Source of the DNA: Adiantum capillus-veneris | Taxonomy: Eukaryota; Streptophyta; Polypodiopsida; Polypodiales; Pteridaceae | Assembly: GCA_014529385.2 (NCBI GenBank) | Contig: CM043962.1 | Location: 38,957,098-39,021,097 of the forward strand | Direction of reading: 5' to 3' | DNA: 64,000 bases | In this document: one piece after another, positions 21,520 to 31,045 of the stretch | Layout: each line of letters begins with the position of its first letter | How positions within the stretch are numbered: position 1 is the stretch's first letter | Translations under genes and position numbers: made by a program | Notes under the pieces: generated by a model | Databases searched by the model: none | Told to the model about the DNA's origin: nothing | What the model saw: only the letters and a program-made list of their open reading frames with translations

Positions 21520-22850
21520 GATGGTGTGAACATCTCTGGCGTAGGGAGCTGTAGTAAATGTAGCCGGGTTCACTCAGTGACGCGTGATAGCATCACGTAT
21601 AGAAGGCCAGGGGCGAAAACTTCTTTGACAATGAGCAAGACGTTGGTGTTGATTGTTGCACCTTGGGACTTGTCTCTAGTCATAGCATAGGCGAGAGCTA
21701 TTGGGAATGTGGATTTATGGTACCAGTGCCCATTGAATGTCCTCCTGCTATGCTTTGACCGTCAAAGTGTAATTTCCTGTTTGGATGTGTTCAGTGTGAC
21801 TTTGATTGCTTTGACGCCTCCTTCATCTTGGAGGATTTCGTCTACGTGACATAATAATCCATTGGCTGCTCCAATTGTTAAGTCTATGTTCTCTGTTATC
21901 AGCGTCTTTTCTCCTTCTGCTATTCTGGAAATTGCGTGGAGTTTGGGATCTTCAAGCCATGCTTGGAGCTCAAGGACATTGTGTGCATTCGTCTTGAGGC
22001 CGATTTGGATGATGTGACTATGCTGATGAAAGCGTTCCAAGAGAAGGTGATTATAATATCGAACGTCACTCTTGTGTGTGCAAATGATTGTCATATTCCT
22101 ATCCATGTGTTACTCTATTTGATCCTGCTTTATGATGCGGTCACCGAGCGCATCGTGGATCTCTTTCTTTGTGGGGAGCCTGACTCTTATTGTATTGAGG
22201 AACTCTATGAAAGAGATATCTTTTGCATGGCGCACTGAGAAAGACATAATGTACGTAGTAGCAGTGGACCAATAAGTGGAGCTTGTGATGTGGCATGAGT
22301 AGCACTGATCACTTTGATGCCTGCATACTGGCGGCAACTGTACCAAATCATCGAACAAGAAGACCTTTTTATCTTTGAATGAGTCTAGCAGTGTGTCGTT
22401 GGTGACATTCACAATTTGTTGTACTATGAGATCAAAAGTTTGCTTTGTCAACATAGAAATCTCGTCTATGATAATCATGTCTGCTTCTTTAATACTGATG
22501 TATCTGTCATCAGTTTCGGAGATTGACAGGGGATACTGTTGTGTGCGCACTAGTATCTTGAATTGGTAATGGATAGTTGTTGCGATGCTGCTTAACCTCG
22601 TGGCTGCTGCACCAGTCGAAGCAGCGAGTGTGACAGTTTTCCCTTGCATTATGAGTTGGCTTGTGATATATCTTATGAGGAAGCTTTTGCCACTCCCAGG
22701 AGTGCTTGTGATCACATGCAGTCCACCCTTTGCTTCTGTGAGCTTCTTGTAGATCTCTGCTTGTTCAGATGTCAGTGATGCGTTTTGGACGTTTTGAAGC
22801 TCGTTTAGAAGGGCAGAGATACGAGAAGACGTGTCCTGTTACTTGTAGTC
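21520..22850 (-). pseudogene. Helitron PIF1-like helicase domain
   Basis: Walker A STPGSGKS lies at about 22685-22703, followed by TVTLAASTGAAATRLSS and Walker B MIIIDEISML (about 22460). The motif III region reads VFLFDDLVQLPPV, where the family usually has GD, so Gly is replaced by Asp. The C-terminal signature TRDKSQGATI (about 21660) and LLYVMLSRVTE (about 21590) follows in another frame after a stop at about 21762. An in-frame TAA near 22842 separates it from the Rep part. Helitron helicase unwinds donor DNA 5' to 3' during rolling-circle transfer. Damage is moderate. Confidence 0.85.
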
Positions 22851-23063
22851 TGTTTGCACATCTGGAGATTGAAATGAGGCAGCCTTTGTTGAGGATGTCT
22901 TCTGTAGTATCATGTTGTGAAATTGGTGTGTTTGATCTGTTGTGAGCATATTTCGTTGTGTGTACTCTGTGATGTACATCTCAGGGTCCTCATCTGTCAG
23001 TATCAAATTTCTAAGTTTGCACTCAAGATAGTATGACCTGGACGTGTTCTTTTGTGAGAGCAG

Positions 23064-23545
23064 CTACGACTCATTTCTGAAGGTGATGCTCTTTAGCAGC
23101 ACATTGTAAAAGAAAGCCTCCGGATGATGCCCTGGGTGGAAGTCTGTGAAACGGACCAGACGGTGTTGCCGCTGCAGCGATTGGCCGTAGGTGTTCTCCT
23201 CTGAAATACTTTTTTTCCTTTCTTTTCCCTTCGTCACTGTGTAATTATTGTGGAAATTGTAGAACGTAAGCTTCTCCAGAGTTTGTGGTCGTGTGCAATA
23301 CAGATCGACACGGTGCAGAACGACATCATTGTTGTGAGAAATGATTCTTTGTCGTAGTGCCGGGGGTGATGAGTCGACGTATTGGACGGTATCACTCTTT
23401 GAAATGATTGGGATTTGCAAACAATTCAATGCCACTTCTGTTGCCGAGATAGGTTTCAACAGTAAAGAGGTTGAGATCAACTTCAATTTTACAGTGTCAA
23501 GGCCACCTAGGCCTAAGCACTCTGCATCTTCTGAGCGGATGTTGA
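23064..23545 (-). pseudogene. Helitron Rep C-terminal and linker part
   Basis: The minus-strand frame running from the copia B left edge includes PISATEVALNCLQIPI, the position where Helitrons have an ISAxEA-type segment after the catalytic tyrosines, and VRFTDFHPGHHPEAFFYNVLL. A TAG at about 23065 ends the frame, and coding continues beyond it toward the helicase (TDEDPEMYITEY). The extension of this open frame into 23546-23738 is copia LTR and is not Helitron. Confidence 0.75.
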
Positions 23546-23737
23546 TGACAGAGTACGAGCGGAAGTGCGACGCGAGAGAGAGTGCGAGAAGAAGAGCACG
23601 ACGATATGGTGAACTCGCTCTACTGTAATGTGTAGAGCATAGTGAGTTCTTATTAGGTTTTAACAAAAGAATATGTGTACATACCTGGCGGCCCGCCCAC
23701 TTACCTGGGCGACCACATTGGGCTTTATACCCCAACA
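23546..23737 (-). repeat. Copia B 3' LTR
   Basis: 192 bp. On the minus strand it starts TGTTGGGGTATAAAGCCC and ends TCA. The TATAAA at LTR position about 9 may act in transcription. The polypurine tract AAGTGGGAGG lies just outside at 23738-23750. Confidence 0.95.
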
Positions 23738-23826
23738 ACCTCCCACTTAAAGTCCAATGTGGTACTTTAAATGTGAGAGACGCTACTATACAAGCTAATA
23801 TACAAGAGATGTAGAGAAGTGATGTA

Positions 23827-25350
23827 CTACCCTACACCTAACTGCTTGCGAAAATACGCAAAGCTCTCTGAGGGAAGTCCTTTTGTAAGTAGATCAGCAG
23901 GATTTTCTGTGGTGTGAACTTTGACAAGCTGAAGTTGCTTATCCTCGAGCATTTCCCTGATGAAATGATACTTCACATCCACATGCTTTGTCTTTGAGTG
24001 ATAAACTGGATTGCGAGCCAATTTTATAGCACTTTGACTATCACAATATAACACAGGCATCTCTTCTTTGATTCCCAAATCTGTTACTAGTCGATTAAGC
24101 CAAATTGATTCTTTGCATGCCTCTGATGCTGCAACATATTCAGCCTCTGTAGTAGACTGAGTAACACAATCTTGTAATCTAGAACTCCATGATACTGCTC
24201 CACCAGCCAATGTAAAGACATACCCTGACGTAGACCTTCGGTTGTCTAAGTCACCTGCATAATATGAGTCTGTCAAACCCTTTACACTTAGCTCCTGACT
24301 CCCATAGCATATACGCATACTCTTTGTAGCTTTCAGGTATCTCAATATTCCTTTCACTGCCTCCCAATGTTTCTTGCCTAGGTTTGACATGTATCGACTT
24401 ACTACTCCCACTGCAAATGCAATGTCTGGGCGAGTAGCAATCATTGCATACATCAAACTACCCACTGCAGACGCATATGGAATCTTATCCATTTCAGCCT
24501 GTTCTTCCTCAGACACAGGACAATCTTGTTTGCTAAGTTTCACATATGGTGGCAATGGAACACTCGATGCCTTTCCCTTCTCCATATTCAAACGTTGCAA
24601 AACCTTGTCAATATACTCTATTTGAGATAACCAAATCAACTTCTTTGATCTGTCTCTCTCAATGCGCATACCAAGTATATGACTTGCCTCACCCATGTCT
24701 TTCATGTCAAACGATTTTGCCATCTTTGACTTCAAAGCTGAAATTTCTTCCAAGTGCTTGCCAGCAATCAACATGTCATCCACATACAAAATAAGGATCA
24801 GCCAACTGCCATCCTTAGCCTTCTTTGTATATAGACAGTGATCGAACTCACTACGTTTGTAGCCTTGAGAAAGCATAAACTTGTGGAATTTATGGTACCA
24901 TGCCCTCGGTGATTGTTTTAAGCCATAAAGACTCTTTAACAACTGGCATACCCAATCTTCCTTGCCTTTCTCAACAAACCCTTCTGGCTGCTGCATGTAA
25001 ATTTCCACATCTAAATCACCATGCAAGAACGCTGTCTTGAAATCCATTTGGTGCAACACCAAATCTAATATGGCAACCAATGCAAGAAAGCATCTCAATG
25101 TAGTCATCTTGACCACCGGAGAGAAGACTTCATCAAAGTCAATGCCTTGTTCTTGCTTAAAGCCCTTGGCAACAAGCCTTGCTTTGTACTTTGGCTGACT
25201 ATCATGAGCGGTGATCTTATACCTGTAAACCCATTTACAAGGTAGAGCCTTTTTGCCCTGTGGTAATTTAACTAGCTTCCATGTCTTGTTTTTATGCAGA
25301 GCTGTCATCTCTGACTGCATGGCCAATTGCCGATTCCCGGAGTCCTTCAT
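23827..25350 (-). CDS. Copia B reverse transcriptase-RNase H
   Basis: 507 codons, open throughout. RT motifs: KWVYRYKITAHDSQPKYKARL, FDEVFSPVVKMTTLR, SLYGLKQSPRAWY and the catalytic LYVDDMLIAG. The connection (RPDIAFAVGVVSRYM) and RNase H (DLDNRRSTSGYVF, then YCDSQSAIKLARNP and KHVDVKYHFIREML) follow. RNase H has TDSYYAG where copia C keeps TDSDYAG, so an acidic residue conserved in the family is Tyr here. In the element's ancestor this was one polyprotein with integrase: copia C reads Gln at the codon that is TAA here (25351-25353). Confidence 0.9.
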   Translation of the reverse strand: MKDSGNRQLAMQSEMTALHKNKTWKLVKLPQGKKALPCKWVYRYKITAHDSQPKYKARLVAKGFKQEQGIDFDEVFSPVVKMTTLRCFLALVAILDLVLHQMDFKTAFLHGDLDVEIYMQQPEGFVEKGKEDWVCQLLKSLYGLKQSPRAWYHKFHKFMLSQGYKRSEFDHCLYTKKAKDGSWLILILYVDDMLIAGKHLEEISALKSKMAKSFDMKDMGEASHILGMRIERDRSKKLIWLSQIEYIDKVLQRLNMEKGKASSVPLPPYVKLSKQDCPVSEEEQAEMDKIPYASAVGSLMYAMIATRPDIAFAVGVVSRYMSNLGKKHWEAVKGILRYLKATKSMRICYGSQELSVKGLTDSYYAGDLDNRRSTSGYVFTLAGGAVSWSSRLQDCVTQSTTEAEYVAASEACKESIWLNRLVTDLGIKEEMPVLYCDSQSAIKLARNPVYHSKTKHVDVKYHFIREMLEDKQLQLVKVHTTENPADLLTKGLPSESFAYFRKQLGVG

Positions 25351-26799
25351 TTACACTGCTTCCTTGTAACATGAAGGCTCATTGCAATCAGTCAACATGA
25401 CATAATTCATAGATGGAACAAACCTATCAGGAGGTCGCGTGACACGTCCAGATCTATGCACAATAGGTGGCTTAGGCTCAGCCACAACCTGTGGTTCCAC
25501 TCTATCCTGCCCTTGCTCCTCTTGAGCCCTGACATTTTGTCTTGCACGTGCAGGTCCATCTTCTTGGAAGACAACTCTTCTAATCTCCTCAACCCTCTCT
25601 GGTTTAGAATGATATTTGGATTCATTAAAGTGAACATCATTGTTGCGGACAACCTTTCTGGATTGGGGATCCCAAAGTCTGTACCCCATCTCACCAGAAT
25701 TACCATAGCCTAGAAAGATGCACTTTCTACTCTTTGGCTCAAGTTTGTTCCTAAATTCCTTTGGAACGTGAGTATATGCCTCACAGCCAAAGACTCTGAG
25801 ATGCTTGTATGAGGGCATTTTGCCTGACCATACCATCTCTGGCACTGAATCCTTCTGCAAAACCTTGTTAGGAGATCTATTTACAAGATGAACAACTGTT
25901 GATACAGCTTCAGCCCAAAACCCATTTGGCAACTGTGCATTAGACAACATACTTCTGACCTTCTCTTGTATGGTCCTATTCATTCTCTCAGCAACACCAT
26001 TTTGATGAGGATTGTAAGGAGCAGTAAGTTCACGTTTTATACCTTTTGACTCACAAAAGTCCTGAAAGGCCTTTGAAACATACTCTCCACCATTGTCAGT
26101 GCGTAAGCATTTAAGCTTCTTGCCACTCTGATTCTCCAGAAGTGTCACAAACGTTTTGAAAACACTAAACGCTTCATCCTTGTGCTTGAGAAAGTAAACC
26201 CATACTTTCATCGAGTAATCATCTATAAATGTCATAAAGTAAGAAGCTCCCCCTAGAGATAGGTTAGGCATAGGTCCACACAAATCACTATGAACAAGTG
26301 CCAACTGTCTATCTCTTCTACTGCTTCTATGCTTATGTGGTTGCTGTGTTTGCTTACCATACAGACAATGTTCACAAAATTCAAAATCATTAAATGAAAA
26401 GCCAGGCAAATAACTAGAACGAGACAAGATTTCCATTCCATTCTTGGACATATGTCCTAACCGGCTATGCCACAAAGAAACGTTCGGCTGCTCGGTTACA
26501 TTGATTACATTTTTAGAGACATTTGATACATAAATCATGTAAAGTCCTCCAGACTTTACTCCATGTGCTACTGTCATAGAACCCTTGGATATCTTCCACA
26601 TGTTCTGTCCAAAAGTGGTGACGTAGCCAGCATCATCAAGTAAACCTGTGCTGATCAAGCTCTTTGTAATTGCGGGAACATGTCTCACATTCTTCAGCGT
26701 GAAAGAAGAGCCATTCTGAAACTTCAATTGAACATCTCCAACACCTAAGATCTCACATGTCTGCCCATTGCCTAGCCGAACATGATCTTTAGTGGTCAC
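25351..26799 (-). CDS. Copia B integrase (pol middle part)
   Basis: 482 codons, open. The zinc-binding HHCC region is present (LWHSRLGHMSKNGMEIL, CEHCLYGK). The catalytic triad is complete: LVHSDLCGP (Asp), LRTDNGGEYVS (Asp) and QNGVAERMNRTIQE (Glu). The copia C-terminal segments follow (RVFGCEAYTHVPKEFRNKLEPKS, CIFLGYG). Integrase joins the cDNA ends to host DNA. It has no start of its own in a normal copia; the first Met at 26799 simply follows the TAG at about 26810 that cuts it from the protease. Confidence 0.9.
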   Translation of the reverse strand: MTTKDHVRLGNGQTCEILGVGDVQLKFQNGSSFTLKNVRHVPAITKSLISTGLLDDAGYVTTFGQNMWKISKGSMTVAHGVKSGGLYMIYVSNVSKNVINVTEQPNVSLWHSRLGHMSKNGMEILSRSSYLPGFSFNDFEFCEHCLYGKQTQQPHKHRSSRRDRQLALVHSDLCGPMPNLSLGGASYFMTFIDDYSMKVWVYFLKHKDEAFSVFKTFVTLLENQSGKKLKCLRTDNGGEYVSKAFQDFCESKGIKRELTAPYNPHQNGVAERMNRTIQEKVRSMLSNAQLPNGFWAEAVSTVVHLVNRSPNKVLQKDSVPEMVWSGKMPSYKHLRVFGCEAYTHVPKEFRNKLEPKSRKCIFLGYGNSGEMGYRLWDPQSRKVVRNNDVHFNESKYHSKPERVEEIRRVVFQEDGPARARQNVRAQEEQGQDRVEPQVVAEPKPPIVHRSGRVTRPPDRFVPSMNYVMLTDCNEPSCYKEAV

Positions 26800-26811
26800 A
26801 TAAGAAGTAAA

Positions 26812-27812
26812 CTACTCCTTGTTTGGAGACACATGAAGTGATGCCCTTGAGTCTATAATCCAGTCACTCAGTGCATTTCCATCAGATGCTGTAAGAAGAG
26901 CTGAGTCCATTGTATTCTTCAAGAAGTAGATGTCTCCTGACACTAGACTGTCATCCTTTGCAACAGTGTTTGTCACATTTATTTCTTGAATCTTCACTGA
27001 GGACTTGACTTGTTCTTCTCACCATGGTCTTCAGCTTTCTCTTTGCTTTTTTCTGCTTTCCATTCTCTACAGTCTCTTTTCATGTGACCCTTCTTGCCAC
27101 AATGGTAGCATTCTATGTCACTCTTGCCTTTAGCACTGCGGGACTTGCTACGAGACTGATTTCTCTTTCCACCTTTGTACTTTTCTTTGGTCCTTCCCCT
27201 GACAACTAAGGCTGTTCCTTTGCCTTTGTCCATTGTATTTCTATTGGTTTCTTCAGTAAGCAGACTTCCTTTTACATCTGCTATGTTCAAACCATCTGGA
27301 GGTGCAGAATTACTCAAAGTTGTGCGAAAAGTGTCCCAACTTTCCGGCAATGTGATCAACAGGAACATAGCTCTAACAGGTTCATCAAACTTGACACCTT
27401 GAGCTGACAACTGACTGTAGATGGTGTTGAATTCATTCAGATGATTGGACATAGGTGTCCCTTCTTTCATCTTCAAGTCAACAAGCTTCTTAAGCCAGTA
27501 TACCTGTGATGCTGCACTCTGCTTCTCATAAAGATCACTTAGCTTTAACCATGCTTGATAAGCCGACATCTCGTCTGCTACATTGAAGTAAACGCTTTCT
27601 GCCAAAGTCAGCATAATGGTAGAAAGTGCCAATTCATCCATTTCGCTCCATTCATCTTCGTCCATATCTTCTGGTTTTATCCCTTTGAGCTTTATAGGTT
27701 TTATCTGCTTCTTTTGTACCAACACGTTCCAAATCTGCTTCTTCCACAATGGGAAATCGGTTCCATCCAGCTTCTTGATATTGTAAAGAGCAGTGTCCTG
27801 TGATCCAGCCAT
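26812..27812 (-). pseudogene. gag: Copia B gag and protease
   Basis: Gag starts MAGSQDTALYNIKKLDG at 27812 (272 codons), with the zinc knuckle CYHCGKKGHMKRDC complete. A 5-bp direct duplication (GACTT, about 27002-27011), absent from copia C, moves the frame so that TGA at 26994-26996 ends gag. Without it, gag runs directly into the protease part (VKIQEINVTNT). The protease motif reads WIIDSRASLHVSPNKE and then TAG, where a Trp is usual (KEWF). Arg replaces Gly in the D-S-G triplet. Both protease lesions are shared with copia C. Confidence 0.9.
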
Positions 27813-28894
27813 AGCTACGCTTCACAGTAGTTTACTTTCCTGGGAAAAATTCGGCAGAGTTTCCCCTGTAAACTAACCTCTGAACCAATATCAACATGTC
27901 AAATGAACCAAGAAAGCTTCAGATTCTACATAAATTTCGGCAGAGTCTCCTTTGTAAAATGGCTCTGGTGTACTCAAAAACAGACCAAAAAACAGCTCAA
28001 AAACACTGTCTCTCTGACACTGTAAGCTGCAGGTAAACCTGTCCTGCACCTGTACTGTCTCTCACTGTCCTGTCACTGTCTTGTAAGCATAGACTGCGAC
28101 AATGCCTCAACGGCAGTAAAGCAAAGATGCAATCCCAACTGTCTAACTCACAGTCAATACATCCTAGCTGCCTATCTAAGGGTGCTCGAGGGATCGCTCC
28201 AAGACCTGTATCACCGAAAGGATCTCGACATTCGAGAATCCCCCAGCTCAATAAAACCTCACTCGACCCTCAACAAAGGCTGCAGTAAATCTGACAGTAC
28301 ATAGACTTCCCACAAAGTCATACATCCACAAATTTCCCACTATATGTTGTAACCGTTGCGGCGGTTGTTTGCTGTGTGACTCACAGCCAGAAAACCCTCA
28401 ACAAACATACATCATCTCTGACAATACATCCCATGTGGAAGTACCTGCAATGTCAGGATGAAATCTGGAATATCAAGCAGCAAACATAAGCTACCTGATG
28501 AACTAGTGGATGTCGCCTACAGTCTGTGTGTAGATGCGCCCGTGTCGTATGTGACATGCCTCCAAGAACTGTGAGCCGTCCTTCGATGTGTAGACAGCCA
28601 CAAATCAACGCTCTGGGAGTGTCGATATCCTCAGCACTTGCAGTCGTAGGCTGAAAACCCCGGATCTGCACCCGCCGAGACCACGTAGTCGAAAATGGCC
28701 TGCGCAGACCTTTGTCGAAGCCGAACGGTGGCCGAGATGACCTCAGAATGAAATTCTGAGAACACCAATCCTTCGAGCTCTCCCACGAGATTTGGGGCCG
28801 TGTCTTTGCCTGTCGAATTTCACTCCAATCTGAGTTGGTGACTCTAGCCTTCTGCAGTGCTGCCCCGAGCCTCGATCTGAGCTTTGATACCAGT
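27813..28894 (-). other. Copia B leader and primer binding site
   Basis: The primer binding site TGGTATCAAAGC (minus strand, 28881-28892) is two bases inside the 5' LTR and is complementary to the 3' end of initiator tRNA-Met. The leader is long (about 1.07 kb) and non-coding. It holds two diverged copies of a TTCGGCAGAG element, at 27850 and 27936 in plus-strand reading, each followed about 20 bp later by CTCTG and so able to pair as CAGAG/CTCTG. Both are kept in copia C and D. Confidence 0.75.
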
Positions 28895-29086
28895 TGAAGG
28901 AGTACGAGCGGAAGTGCGACGCGAGAGAGAGTGCGAGAAGAAGAGCACGACGATATGGTGAACTCGCTCTACTGTAATGTGTAGAGCATAGTGAGTTCTT
29001 ATTAGGTTTTAACAAAAGAATATGTGTACATACCTGGCGGCCCGCCCACTTACCTGGGCGACCACATTGGGCTTTATACCCCAACA
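28895..29086 (-). repeat. Copia B 5' LTR
   Basis: 192 bp, identical to the 3' LTR except for two bases. The flanking GTTGA at 29087-29091 is the target duplication, and Helitron coding resumes there. Confidence 0.95.
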
Positions 29087-29674
29087 GTTGAGAGGGCCCA
29101 TTGGTTCAGTTTTGAGTGCATACTTCAAGAGGTAGTAGGACAACGATGAATTGGTGACCCGCTGTATATTCATATGTGCACCCCATAGCAGAAGCAGTGT
29201 AGGGTGGTACGGTACGACATTTCTGTCTTCATGTCGGGGCCTGAAGTATTGCCATCTGTGATTTTGTTCGTTGAAGACTGGGTTTGAATTTGGCTGCACA
29301 TGAAATGGAAACCCGTGTTTACATACTCCATCTCTTTGACCGTGGTAACAACTTGTACGGAACTTGTGAAGTTGTTTCTTGAGTACGAGTTCTCGGAGCC
29401 GGCTTACTTCTGGCAAAACCACAGAGCTAGTTTCTGGCGGGATGTATGCAGTTATCTCAGTAGATAGTTGCTCTTTGTCTTCTTCATGCATCCACAATAT
29501 GACATGAGCATGCAATGATCCTCTATTTTGGACCTCATATCTAACCAAGTGGTGTTGCACACGGCCCAACACACCTTTCACAAGTATATATTTGGACATA
29601 AGCATTTGGAACTTAGAGTGGAAGGTGAGGGCGCATTCGACTAGGCAGTTTGTCCAAGTGAAGGAGGCGTTCAA
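29087..29674 (-). pseudogene. Helitron Rep (HUH endonuclease) domain
   Basis: The frame from about 29674 contains LVRYEVQNRGSLHAHVILWM (HUH metal-binding His-Ala-His at residues 55-57) and, near its end, SSLSYYLLKYALK with the tyrosines expected for nicking and strand transfer. Between them are VCKHGFPF and HHLVRYE, characteristic of Helitron Rep. These enzymes nick donor and target DNA in rolling-circle transposition. The catalytic residues look intact. The frame connects to the N-terminal part only through a shift near 29670, and downstream it is cut by copia B. Residues encoded below 29087 are LTR sequence. Confidence 0.9.
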
Positions 29675-29675
29675 C

Positions 29676-31045
29676 TAACGCGTGCAATTAGCTCGATCGT
29701 GTCAATCTCAGGCCATCGTGTGTCTGTGAAGAAATCAAGCATTCCCCATTCGTCCACCATTGCTATCAAGTCCTTTAGGTTCTTGCGGTGCCACGAGCAT
29801 GAACCTGGCATGCTGGAAGGGGTGATGTACCGAAGCACATGTCTCACAGTATCTTCGTCAATTGTTGTCCGATTGGCCCTCTTGTAGTTGTCAATGCCTT
29901 TACAACAAGCTCGTGTGTGTATTGTTAGCCAACATAAGTGTCTGCTTTAGTTGGTACATTATGAGCAGGTATGGCTTGTACAGGGTGTAAACGGAGAACA
30001 GAGTCACTGCACGTATCTTTACATATATACTGAAGTTGATTTTACCATCATACTGGCCTTTCCCTAAAGGGAACACGAATGGAAACGATGCTGTCTCTAT
30101 TGTGATGTCGTTCACGGAGCTTGATGCGACAGGCATGTCGTTGGTCTTGAAAGTAATTGTTCTCTCTAGCAATTGTTGACGGCCACGGAGCTGCAGAGAA
30201 GCAAATTTGTAAGTATCTCTAGCGGTGAATTCTCTTCTCCTGGCTGGTTCAATGATGTTTTCAATGATACCAAACATCAAACTTTTGTCCAGCTGCGCCA
30301 TTAGTGCAAAAGGTGCATTGTCTTGTTGTTGTTGAATGATCTTGATCACACTATCTTGACTTAGTATGCAGAGGCCAAGCTTCTTATTCGGTCGTTCAGC
30401 CATCGACATGTACTTCTGTAGTACGAAGTTGTTCTCAAGATTGAATGCAAGTATGTCAGCCACTTGTGATGTAGCTAGATCTTGCTCTGTGAAGGTTGTT
30501 CTATGCTCTTTACTCCATGATAGCAGAGGGTTATCTAATATTGAACGTCTGTCTAGTGTACCTCGTGCAATTGTTGTCACTGTTGAGATGTCATTGACAG
30601 ATATGTCAATGACGCTCAATAGCTGTATGTAAAGCTGATTTTCGTTCAATATTCTTCTGGTGTAGTCTGGAAGTAAGGGCACACAATATCTGCGACATGC
30701 ACTTGAGTTCTCACAAGTGGAGCACTGTACCCATTGCGTTTCTATTTGTGTAGTCTCTAAGCTGGATACCAATAGACTGCTAGCAAACATTGCTATCGAT
30801 GTCTCGTCGGGAGCTCGAGTACAATCAAAAGAGGCACTTCTTTGGATGAAAACTACACCACAAACAAAGCATATGCTTAAAGTTCTGAATGTCGCTGCTA
30901 CGTCTGAACTCCATCGGTGTACTAAATTGACGATATCAATCCATGATTGTGAGCATGGTAGAAATCTAGTCTTCTTCTTAATTGAAGTGCGATGTATCGC
31001 TTTCGATCTGCTAAGGTGTATCCTATGCTTTCGGTGATGGTACAT
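29676..31045 (-). pseudogene. Helitron N-terminal region
   Basis: A 381-codon frame (31045-29900) has a Cys cluster (CSTCENSSACRRYC), then LMFGIIENIIEPARRREF and FPFVFPLGKGQYDGKINFSIY, which corresponds to the FPxLFPxGxG start of the Helitron-like N domain. Another frame follows (29899-29678): MPGSCSWHRKNLKDLIAMVDEWG and LDFFTDTRWPEID, the segment that precedes Rep in these proteins (usually ending with a GxPxxFxTxT phrase). The join between the two frames near 29900 is either a lesion or a short intron. Confidence 0.75.

Larger units (their letters stand above)
23546..29086 (-). mobile_element. Copia B: complete-length young Ty1/copia element inserted in the Helitron
   Basis: 5541 bp, bounded by 192-bp LTRs and by a perfect 5-bp target duplication GTTGA (23541-23545 and 29087-29091). 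The LTRs differ only at two adjacent bases near the U5 end (GACAGAG against GAAGGAG). The minus-strand order is 5' LTR, tRNA-Met primer site TGGTATCAAAGC, a leader of about 1.07 kb, gag, protease, integrase, RT, RNase H, polypurine tract, 3' LTR. Internal lesions are few: a 5-bp duplication at the gag end, a TAG after the protease motif, and a TAA between integrase and RT. It belongs to the same family as copia C and copia D. Confidence 0.95.
21520..31045 (-). mobile_element. Helitron (rolling-circle transposon), split by copia B
   Basis: Rep-type and helicase segments lie in the order expected for a RepHel protein on the minus strand: N-terminal domain (31045-29900), HUH Rep (29674-29087), Rep C-terminal part (23545-23064) and PIF1-family helicase (about 22850-21520). 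Copia B (23546-29086) sits in the middle, with GTTGA repeated on both sides, so the Helitron was continuous before that insertion. Stops and frame changes remain after removing copia B, so it is probably inactive. Termini (5' TC, 3' hairpin and CTRR) were not located. The element may extend left over the GIY-YIG gene and right beyond 31045. Confidence 0.85.

Noticed and set aside
29009-29086. C-terminal extension of the Helitron Rep frame
   Set aside because: These codons are copia B LTR. The similar fused frames at 23546-23738 and 57948-58292 are rejected for the same reason.
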